8,853 nucleotides of DNA, from contig JAJRVI010000183.1 in assembly GCA_024277405.1 (NCBI GenBank), positions 1 through 8,853 on the forward strand, written 5' to 3'. Positions 1 to 6,177 of this stretch are shown in pieces; within the stretch, counting starts at the first letter, position 1, and each line of letters opens with the position of its first letter. The notes under the pieces were generated by a model that searched no databases, had not been told where the DNA came from, and saw only the letters and a program-made list of their open reading frames with translations. This stretch comes from Fidelibacterota bacterium. GTDB taxonomy: Bacteria > Bipolaricaulota > Bipolaricaulia > Bipolaricaulales > Bipolaricaulaceae. The position numbers and the translations under genes are program-made.

Positions 1-1005
1 CGACGCACGGGGAAGACCGCGATCGCCGTGGACACGATCATCAACCAAAAGGGCCAGGACGTCTACTGCATCTATGTCGCCATCGGCCAGAAATCCTCCA
101 CCGTGGCCAAGGTGGTGGACGCCCTGCGGCGCCACGGGGCCATGGAGTACACCATCGTGGTGGCCGCCACCGCGGAGGATCCCGCCCCCCTCCAATACCT
201 CGCCCCCTACGCCGGCTGTGCCATGGGGGAGTACTTCCGCGATAACGGCGAGGCCTCCCTCATCATCTACGACGACCTCTCCAAGCACGCCGTGGCCTAC
301 CGGGAGATCTCGCTGCTCCTCAGGCGCCCGCCGGGGCGGGAGGCGTACCCCGGGGACATCTTCTACACCCACTCGCGGCTCCTGGAGCGGGCGGCGCGGA
401 TGGCGGACGAGCTCGGGGGCGGCTCGCTCACGGCCCTGCCCATCGTGGAGACCAAGGCTGGCGACATCACCGCCTACATCCCCACGAACCTCATCTCCAT
501 CACCGATGGCCAGATCTATTTGGAGGCGGATCTCTTCAACAAGGGGCAGCGGCCGGCCATGAACGTGGGGCTCTCGGTCTCCCGGGTGGGGGGCGCGGCC
601 CAGATCCCGGCCATGAAGGAGGTAGCGGGGCAATTGCGCCTTGAGCTCGCCCAGTACCGGGACCTGGCGGCGTTCGCCGAGTTCGCCGAGGAGCTGGACG
701 AGGCCTCCCGGGCCCAGCTCGCCCGCGGCGAACGCGTCATGGAGATCCTGAAACAGGACCAGTACCAGCCCATGCCCGTGGAGGAGCAGGTGGTGGTCCT
801 CTTCGCCGCGGTGAACGGGTACCTGGACGACATCCCCCTGGAGGAGGTGCGGGACTTCGAGAAGCGGCTGCTCCTCTTCATGCGGGAGGAGCGGTCGGAT
901 GTCCTGGGGAAGCTGCGGGAGGAGCGGAAATTGACCCCCGAGCTCCGGGAGGCCCTCGAGCGGGCGGTGCGGGAATTTCACGACTCCTTCAAAGGTGACG
1001 GGTGA
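1..1005 (+). CDS. atpA: F1Fo ATP synthase subunit alpha, 5'-truncated by the window edge
   Basis: Alpha subunit of the F1 head, carrying the non-catalytic nucleotide sites and alternating with beta around gamma at the inner face of the membrane. 334 residues are visible in frame 1 from the first base. The family is about 500 long, so roughly the first third (beta-barrel and start) lies outside. The fragment opens inside the P-loop (RRTGKTA) and continues with the typical DTIINQKG stretch, the IYDDLSKHA Walker B region, GDIFYTHSRLLERAA, and the LSVSRVGG segment whose arginine (codon 583-585) is the arginine finger reaching into the beta catalytic site. The C-terminal helical domain is complete. 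Two oddities: the P-loop reads R-R-T-G-K-T where the family normally has R-Q-T-G-K-T, and the last codons plus the TGA stop lie in or next to a TGATG-type repeat, so the tail sequence KGDG may derive from that repeat. atpG follows 69 bp downstream. Confidence 0.97.
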   Translation, partial: RRTGKTAIAVDTIINQKGQDVYCIYVAIGQKSSTVAKVVDALRRHGAMEYTIVVAATAEDPAPLQYLAPYAGCAMGEYFRDNGEASLIIYDDLSKHAVAYREISLLLRRPPGREAYPGDIFYTHSRLLERAARMADELGGGSLTALPIVETKAGDITAYIPTNLISITDGQIYLEADLFNKGQRPAMNVGLSVSRVGGAAQIPAMKEVAGQLRLELAQYRDLAAFAEFAEELDEASRAQLARGERVMEILKQDQYQPMPVEEQVVVLFAAVNGYLDDIPLEEVRDFEKRLLLFMREERSDVLGKLREERKLTPELREALERAVREFHDSFKGDG

Positions 1006-1069
1006 TCGGTGATGCGTGATGAGTTTCTCTTGACCACCACGGATCACTCATCACTCATCACCCATCACT
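1001..1069. repeat. Imperfect inverted repeat of TGATG-like units between atpA and atpG
   Basis: The left arm at 1001-1024 and the right arm at 1046-1069 are reverse complements at 21 of 24 positions, around a 21-base loop. Each arm is itself a short tandem run of GTGATGNG-like octamers. The element supplies the atpA stop codon (TGA 1003-1005) and ends five bases before the atpG ATG. A transcript could fold into a long stem here. There is no U-tract, so it does not look like a simple intrinsic terminator, and it sits inside an operon that must be read through. It is more AT-rich than its surroundings. The best guess is a small palindromic intergenic repeat (REP- or MITE-like). A role as processing or stability hairpin is possible but unproven. 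Confidence 0.8.
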
Positions 1070-1074
1070 AGAAA

Positions 1075-1929
1075 ATGGCGAAGAAGACGAGACAGATCCT
1101 GCGTCGCATCAGAAACGTGCGCCACGTGCGCCAGATCACCCACGCCATGTACACCATCGCCGCCACCCAGGTGATCCAGCGCAAGAGGGCCCTCTTGTCG
1201 GCACGGCCCTTCGGGGAACGGGCCCGGGAGGCCCTGAGGGGGCTGTGGGCGTTCGCCCGGGCCCAGGGCGTCCCCCATCCCCTGTTCGAACCGGGCAAAG
1301 GGGGCAAGGTGGGGGTACTGGTCCTCTCCTCCGATCGCGGTCTCTGCGGCCGCTACAACATCGAGGTGAACCAAGCGACCCGGAGGTTCGCGGCGGAGCA
1401 CCCCGGGGCGGAGTTCGTGGCGGTGGGGGAGAAGGCGGCCCGGTTCCTGCATCGACGGAGGTTGCCCGTAGTGCGGGAGTTCGTGCGCGCCTACGAGCGC
1501 CCGAACCTAGACTTCGCCCGGGTCCTCTTGGATGAGCTCCTCGCGCGGTTCCCGGCGGAATGGCGGGAGGTCCACGTGATCTACGTCCGGTTCCTGAGTG
1601 AGCTGGTGCAGCGGGTACGGGTGGAGCGGCTCCTCCCCATCGAGGTCGAGCCCGGCCCCCCCGGGGAGCTCATCGTGGAGCCGGAGCTCCCTCGGGTCCT
1701 GGACCGGGCCGCGCGCCTCTACCTCCTGGGGGAGATCTACCGGGTGCTCGCCGAGGCCAAGGCCTCGGAGCACGCCATGCGCCGCCAAGCGATGAAGGCG
1801 GCCACCGACAACGCCGACGAGCTCCTGGAGAGGCTCACCCTCCTTTACAACAAGGCCCGCCAGCAGGGGATCACCCGGGAGATCCTGGATATCATGGGGG
1901 GAGCGGAGGCATTGCGGGAGGAGGGATAG
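1075..1929 (+). CDS. atpG: F1Fo ATP synthase subunit gamma
   Basis: Central rotor stalk of F1, whose coiled coil turns inside the alpha3-beta3 ring. 284 residues, the usual family length. Both diagnostic ends are present. The N-terminal helix has RRIRNVRHVRQITHAM (compare the family's RRI-SV--TQQITKAM). The C-terminal helix has SEHAMRRQAMKAATDNADEL, then YNKARQQ-ITREIL-I-GGAEAL. After ITHAM the usual KMVAAAKL-type stretch reads YTIAATQV, a noticeable divergence. The ATG at 1075 is chosen because the protein aligns from its first residues. No Shine-Dalgarno sequence is visible, because the bases upstream are the arm of the inverted repeat at 1001-1069. The stop codon lies one base before the atpD start, so gamma and beta translation are likely coupled. 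Confidence 0.96.
   Translation: MAKKTRQILRRIRNVRHVRQITHAMYTIAATQVIQRKRALLSARPFGERAREALRGLWAFARAQGVPHPLFEPGKGGKVGVLVLSSDRGLCGRYNIEVNQATRRFAAEHPGAEFVAVGEKAARFLHRRRLPVVREFVRAYERPNLDFARVLLDELLARFPAEWREVHVIYVRFLSELVQRVRVERLLPIEVEPGPPGELIVEPELPRVLDRAARLYLLGEIYRVLAEAKASEHAMRRQAMKAATDNADELLERLTLLYNKARQQGITREILDIMGGAEALREEG
1917..1924 (+). promoter_or_regulatory. Strong Shine-Dalgarno sequence for atpD
   Basis: GGAGGAGG lies inside the last codons of atpG, six bases before the atpD ATG at 1931. It fixes the atpD start and contrasts with atpG, which has no such site. This fits the high demand for beta (three copies per F1 against one gamma). Confidence 0.85.
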
Positions 1930-1930
1930 G

Positions 1931-3337
1931 ATGCCTAAACGCGAATACGTGGCCGAGGGATACATCACCGCCATCCGGGGTCCGGTGGTGGACGTCCGCT
2001 TCCAGCGGGGGCACCTCCCCGCCCTGCGGAACGCCCTGATCGTGGAGCGGGAGGACGTGGACCTCGTACTCGAGGTGGCGCAACACATCGGGGACGAGGA
2101 GGTCCGCACCATCGCCATGGACACCACCGACGGCCTCGCCCGCGGCACTCCCGTCTACGATACCGGGGGGCCGATCACCGTTCCCGTGGGACCGAAGACC
2201 CTGGGACGGGTGTTCGACCTCGTGGGGAACCCCATCGACGAGGGCCCGCCGGTGGAGGCCGAAAAAAGATATCCCATCCACCGGGAGCCCCCGCGCCTGG
2301 AGGAGCTCTCGGTGGAGGACGAGATCCTGGAGACGGGGATCAAGGTCATCGACCTCATGGCCCCCATCCCCAAGGGGGGCAAGGTGGGGCTGTTCGGGGG
2401 GGCCGGGGTGGGGAAGACCGTCCTCATCATGGAGCTCATCCGCGCCATCGCCTACGAGCACAAGGGCTACTCGGTCTTCGCTGGGGTGGGGGAGCGCTCC
2501 CGGGAGGGGAACGAGCTGTATCTCGAGATGAAGCGGGCCGGGGTCCTCCCCAACACCGTCCTCGTCTATGGCCAGATGAACGAGCCCCCCGGGGCCCGGT
2601 TCCGGGTGGGGCTCTCAGGGGTCACCATGGCCGAGTACTTCCGGGACGAGGAGGGGAAGGACGTGCTCCTCTTCATCGACAACATCTTCCGCTTCGCCCA
2701 GGCGGGGTCGGAGGTCTCGGCCCTCCTCGGGCGGATGCCCTCGGAGGTGGGGTACCAGCCGACCCTCGCCTCGGAGATGGCGGAGCTCCAGGAGCGGATC
2801 ACCTCCACCCGCCGGGGGTCCATCACCTCGGTCCAGGCCATCTACGTCCCCGCCGACGACTTCACCGACCCCGCGCCGGCCACGGTGTTCGCCCATCTCG
2901 ATGCCACCATCACCCTGACCCGGGAGCTGGCGGAGAAGGGGATCTACCCCGCGGTGGATCCCCTGCAGTCCGACTCCCGCCTCATGGACCCCCGGATCAT
3001 CTCCCCCGAGCACTACGAGGTGGCCCAAAGGGTGCGGGCGGTGCTCCAGCGGTTCGTGGACCTCCAGGACATCATCGCCATCATGGGGATGGAGGAACTC
3101 TCCGAGGAGGACCGCACCACGGTGATGCGGGCCCGGAAGATCCAGCGCTTCTTCGCCCAGCCTTTCCACGTGGCCGAGCACTTCACCGGCAGGAAGGGGG
3201 TCTACGTGCACCTCGAAGACACCATCAAGGGGTTCAGGATGATCGTGGACGGGGAGCTCGACGACGTCCCCGAACAGGCCTTTTACATGGTGGGGGCCAT
3301 CGAGGAGGTCCTCGAGGCCGCCAAGGCCCTGGCCTGA
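1931..3337 (+). CDS. atpD: F1Fo ATP synthase subunit beta (catalytic)
   Basis: Catalytic subunit of F1, making or hydrolysing ATP at the inner membrane face. 468 residues, full length. Visible in order: an N-terminal beta-barrel with ITAIRGPVVDVRF; Walker A GGAGVGKT at residues 156-163; GERSREGNELY with the catalytic glutamate at 188; Walker B VLLFID ending at Asp250; the SALLGRMPSEVGYQPTL loop at about 263-279; the adenine-site Tyr-Pro at 339-340; and the DELSEED-type torque loop, here EELSEED at 388-394. No key residue is missing. The start is fixed by the Shine-Dalgarno at 1917-1924 and the one-base gap to atpG. In most F-ATPase operons atpC (epsilon) comes next. Here a convergent gene on the other strand begins at the very next base. 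Confidence 0.99.
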   Translation: MPKREYVAEGYITAIRGPVVDVRFQRGHLPALRNALIVEREDVDLVLEVAQHIGDEEVRTIAMDTTDGLARGTPVYDTGGPITVPVGPKTLGRVFDLVGNPIDEGPPVEAEKRYPIHREPPRLEELSVEDEILETGIKVIDLMAPIPKGGKVGLFGGAGVGKTVLIMELIRAIAYEHKGYSVFAGVGERSREGNELYLEMKRAGVLPNTVLVYGQMNEPPGARFRVGLSGVTMAEYFRDEEGKDVLLFIDNIFRFAQAGSEVSALLGRMPSEVGYQPTLASEMAELQERITSTRRGSITSVQAIYVPADDFTDPAPATVFAHLDATITLTRELAEKGIYPAVDPLQSDSRLMDPRIISPEHYEVAQRVRAVLQRFVDLQDIIAIMGMEELSEEDRTTVMRARKIQRFFAQPFHVAEHFTGRKGVYVHLEDTIKGFRMIVDGELDDVPEQAFYMVGAIEEVLEAAKALA

Positions 3338-5020
3338 TCAAGCCCCGGATCCGTGGACGTATAAGCGGGCCGCGAGCCGTTCCCACACGAGGACGGCCGT
3401 CCCGGTGACGACGATGAGGATGGTGGCCATGGCCGAGGCCGCGCCGAAATGCCTCCCCCCGATCAGGCGGTAGATGGCGAGGGGGATGGTGGTGAGCCCC
3501 GGGCGCGCCAGCATCGCCACCGCCGTCATCTCCCCCAGCGAGAGGGCGAACGAAAACGCCCACGCCGCCAGGAATCCGGGCGCGAGGAGGGGCATCTCCA
3601 CCGTGAGGAAGGCCCGCAAGCCGCTCGCACCGAGCGTCCTCGCGGCCTCGGCGAGCGCGGGGTCGAGCGCGTCCCACAATGGCTTCACCAACCGCACCAC
3701 CAGGGGATAGGTGAGGAGTACGTGGGCGAGGACGATCCCCCACGGGGTGCCCGCGAGGAGCGAGAAGGGGAAGCGCCTGAAGGAGAGGAGCAGGGCGAGC
3801 CCCAGGATGACCGAGGAGACCGCCAGCGGGGCGAGGAGGGCCGCTTCCACGGCGCCCCGGAACGGGAGGCGCCGCATCCCCCGTAGGCACCACGAGACGG
3901 CGGTCCCGAGGAGGAGGGCGCCCGCTGACGCCGCCGCCGCGACGAGGAGGCCCGTCCCCACGGCCCCGAGGGGCGAGGCCCCGATGAAGGGGTTGTGGAG
4001 GGGGGAGATGACGAACCGATACCACCGCAGGGTGGGACCCCCCCGCAGGAAGGAGTCGGCCACCACCGCGCCGATGGGCCCCGCGAAGAGGAGCCCCGCC
4101 GCCGAGAGGTAAAGTGCCCAGAGGAGGTGTGCCGGGCGGGCGAATAGCCTTTCCCCGCGCATGCGCCCGCCGGACACCGACCTCGTGGCGAAGAGCCCCC
4201 CTCCCCTGATGTATAGGTAGGCGAAGGCGAGGGACAGGCCGAGCTCCAGGAGCGCCAGGGCTGCCGCCTGGGGGATCCGCAAGTGCACCCTGGCGTAGAG
4301 ATACACCCCCACCTCCAGCGTGGCGTAGCGGGCGCCCCCCAGCGTCAGGGGGATGGCGAAGGAGAGGAAGCAGAAGACGAACACCAGGGAGAAGGCCGAG
4401 GCGATGGCGGGGAGCAGCCCGGGCAGGGTAATGGTGATGAACGCCCGTAACGGGGAGGCTCCCAACGTCCGCGCCGCCTCGAGGGGCTCGGGATCGAGGC
4501 CCTCCCACGCGGCGGCCACGAACCGGGCGAAGACCGGGGCGTTGTAGAACGCGTGTGCGAGGACGATCCCCCACAGGGAGTAAAGGATGCGGATGGGAGG
4601 CGTGGATAGGCCGAAGATCGCCATCAGGACCCGGTTTAGGTATCCGGAGTGTCCGAAGAAGAGGACGAACCCCAACGCCACCGTAATGGGGGGGAGGACG
4701 AAGGGGACGAGGGTGAACGCCCGCAGAAGCTCCCGCCCCCGGAAGCGGTAACGGGCCAGCAACCACCCCAGGGGGAACCCCAGGGCGAGGCTCAGGGCGG
4801 CGGAGAGGAGCGCCTGTTCCAGGGTGAAGCGGAAGAGATGTCGCACGTAGGGATCGGCGAGGAGAGCGCCGACCCGGCCCAGGGTCCAGCGCCCCTCCTC
4901 CCGGAGGCCCAATCGCAGGACCTCCCAGAGAGGGAGGTAGAACGCGAACGCGAGGAAGGCGAACGTGACGAGCGCCGGGACGGACGCCCGGTACCGCCTC
5001 CACGATGATCGGTACATCAC
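3338..5020 (-). CDS. ABC transporter permease with two fused membrane domains (ThiP/FbpB type)
   Basis: Inner-membrane channel of a binding-protein-dependent importer. The 560 residues hold two tandem permease domains with about twelve hydrophobic helices, roughly at 14-38, 66-90, 98-122, 148-170, 201-223, 251-271, 297-322, 353-378, 391-414, 426-445, 478-500 and 528-547. Each half carries an EAA loop that docks the ATPase: EAARTLGASPLRAF from residue 181 and EAARTLGASGLRAF from 458. This fused layout is typical of the thiamine (ThiP), ferric iron (FbpB/SfuB) and related aminoethylphosphonate/spermidine-like permeases. The substrate cannot be decided from this gene alone. No ATPase or binding protein lies in the window, so partners would be elsewhere. 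It is the last gene of a minus-strand set, 44 bp after the dehydrogenase, and its stop abuts the atpD stop. The start is uncertain: GTG at 5020 is directly followed by ATG at 5017, and the only Shine-Dalgarno-like GAGGTGAT overlaps both. Confidence 0.9.
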   Translation of the reverse strand: MMYRSSWRRYRASVPALVTFAFLAFAFYLPLWEVLRLGLREEGRWTLGRVGALLADPYVRHLFRFTLEQALLSAALSLALGFPLGWLLARYRFRGRELLRAFTLVPFVLPPITVALGFVLFFGHSGYLNRVLMAIFGLSTPPIRILYSLWGIVLAHAFYNAPVFARFVAAAWEGLDPEPLEAARTLGASPLRAFITITLPGLLPAIASAFSLVFVFCFLSFAIPLTLGGARYATLEVGVYLYARVHLRIPQAAALALLELGLSLAFAYLYIRGGGLFATRSVSGGRMRGERLFARPAHLLWALYLSAAGLLFAGPIGAVVADSFLRGGPTLRWYRFVISPLHNPFIGASPLGAVGTGLLVAAAASAGALLLGTAVSWCLRGMRRLPFRGAVEAALLAPLAVSSVILGLALLLSFRRFPFSLLAGTPWGIVLAHVLLTYPLVVRLVKPLWDALDPALAEAARTLGASGLRAFLTVEMPLLAPGFLAAWAFSFALSLGEMTAVAMLARPGLTTIPLAIYRLIGGRHFGAASAMATILIVVTGTAVLVWERLAARLYVHGSGA

Positions 5021-5033
5021 CTCGAGGGATTAT

Positions 5034-5062
5034 GGGGGACAGGGGGCTCCCCGGCATCCCCC
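5034..5062. other. GC-rich inverted repeat between dehydrogenase and permease genes
   Basis: The 44-base gap contains nested inverted repeats: GGGGGA (5034-5039) pairs with TCCCCC (5057-5062), and inside them GGGG (5043-5046) pairs with CCCC (5049-5052). There is no T-run on either side. It could act as an intra-operon stability or attenuation hairpin, or be a chance product of the base composition. Confidence 0.3.
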
Positions 5063-5064
5063 GT

Positions 5065-6177
5065 TCAGGGCCGGAGCGCCACCTTCACTCCCCGGCGGCG
5101 GACGGCGGTGACCAGCGCCTCCCGGAACTGATGGAGACGGAACACGTGGGTCACGATCCGCTCTATCCCGTCGGCCTCGCGGAGGAGCTCCACCGCGCGG
5201 CGGAAGTCCTCCCGGCTGTAGGTGTACGTACCGGTGAGGCGGACGCTCCGGAACCATAGGGGGGAGAGGTCGAGCCCCAGGTGACCCGGCGCGCCGAGAA
5301 GCAGCACCTTGCCGCCCTCCTCCACGGTCCAGAGGGCCTGTTCCAGGCTGGTGCGGGACCCGGCCGCATCGATCACCGAGGGGAACCCCCCTCTCCAGGC
5401 CGACGGCCCCAGCGGGGCCCGGTACTCCCTGGCGCCCACCGCCCTGGCCGCCGCCCAGGCATCCGGGTGCACGCGTGAAGCCCCCATCACCCCGGCCAAC
5501 CGTGCCTGGACCGGGTATCTGGCGGCCACGTGGATCTCCCCCCGATGTCCGCCGATCCGGAGCGCGGCCACGCACAGGAGGCCGACGGGCCCCGCCCCGA
5601 TCACGAGCACGGGCCTGGATGGTTCCGGCGCGAGGAGACGCAGGCCCCGGAGGACCACCGCCAGGGGCTCGGCGAGGACGCCCCGCTCATCGGGGACGCC
5701 CGCGGGCAGGGGATGGACCTGCTCCGGGTGGACGGCGATCCGCTCCCCCCATCCCCCGGGGAGGCCGCGGCAATAGCCGAGCATCCCGGGCGGGAACCCT
5801 CCCCCGGTTACGTTGTGGCAGAGGGCTTCGTCACCCCCGGCACAGGCCGGGCAGGGGGGGAGCCCTCGCTCCCGGCAGGCGAGGAGGGGGAAGATCGCGG
5901 CCCGCGTGCCGCCTACCTCGGCCACGATCTCGTGTCCGAGCACCGCCGGGAAGGAGAAGAACGGCGCGAGCCGGGGGGAACTCTTCCCCAGCAGGAGGGA
6001 GAGGTCGGAGCCACAGATCCCCGCGAGCACCACCCGACCCACCTCCCAACCCGCGGGCGGCTCGGGCTCCGGGACCTCGCGTAGCGCCAGGTCCCATAGC
6101 CTGACGGGCAGGCGCTTGCCCAAGGCCCGGGCGAGGAGGTACCGGGGTATCGAGCCCGAGTACAAGAGGGCCCTCAC
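5065..6177 (-). CDS. Zinc-dependent medium-chain alcohol/polyol dehydrogenase (threonine dehydrogenase-like)
   Basis: Oxidoreductase of the medium-chain dehydrogenase superfamily, expected to oxidise a secondary or primary alcohol with NAD(P) in the cytoplasm. 370 residues. The catalytic zinc site is visible as ICGSD (Cys55), LGHE (His82-Glu83) and AEPLAV (Glu170). The structural zinc lobe has four cysteines, C101, C109, C112 and C120, spaced C-x7-C-x2-C-x7-C instead of the usual C-x2-C-x2-C-x7-C. The Rossmann fold begins at about 190 with GAGPVG at 194-199. The second strand ends in HVAARY without the acidic residue typical of NAD-preferring enzymes, hinting at NADP (inference). The start is GTG at 6177: the open frame runs further upstream, but similarity begins here, an AGGTG site lies eight bases before it, and GTGA overlaps the aldolase stop by four bases. 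The substrate is unknown. Pairing with the aldolase suggests a sugar-like compound. Confidence 0.88.
   Translation of the reverse strand: MRALLYSGSIPRYLLARALGKRLPVRLWDLALREVPEPEPPAGWEVGRVVLAGICGSDLSLLLGKSSPRLAPFFSFPAVLGHEIVAEVGGTRAAIFPLLACRERGLPPCPACAGGDEALCHNVTGGGFPPGMLGYCRGLPGGWGERIAVHPEQVHPLPAGVPDERGVLAEPLAVVLRGLRLLAPEPSRPVLVIGAGPVGLLCVAALRIGGHRGEIHVAARYPVQARLAGVMGASRVHPDAWAAARAVGAREYRAPLGPSAWRGGFPSVIDAAGSRTSLEQALWTVEEGGKVLLLGAPGHLGLDLSPLWFRSVRLTGTYTYSREDFRRAVELLREADGIERIVTHVFRLHQFREALVTAVRRRGVKVALRP

Noticed and set aside
1001..1069. Intrinsic terminator, or a short CRISPR-like array, between atpA and atpG
   Set aside because: There is no T-run after the stem, and the genes on both sides belong to one complex. 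The units are 7-8 bases with no spacers, so this is not a CRISPR array.
3338..3700. A displaced or frameshifted atpC directly after atpD
   Set aside because: I looked for an epsilon-like N-terminal beta-barrel sequence in the plus-strand frames after 3337. Only Arg/Pro/Gly/Glu-rich shadow frames opposite the permease are there.
3234..5057. A 607-codon minus-strand open frame overlapping the permease gene
   Set aside because: It is out of frame with the permease, and its product is a low-complexity run of Pro, Gly, Arg and Ala typical of shadow frames in GC-rich DNA. The permease frame has real helices and two EAA motifs.
5475..6104. Plus-strand open frames of 180-210 codons opposite the dehydrogenase
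   Set aside because: Several overlapping frames are open at once over the same DNA, which reflects high GC. None shows a domain, and the minus-strand zinc-site residues identify the true gene.
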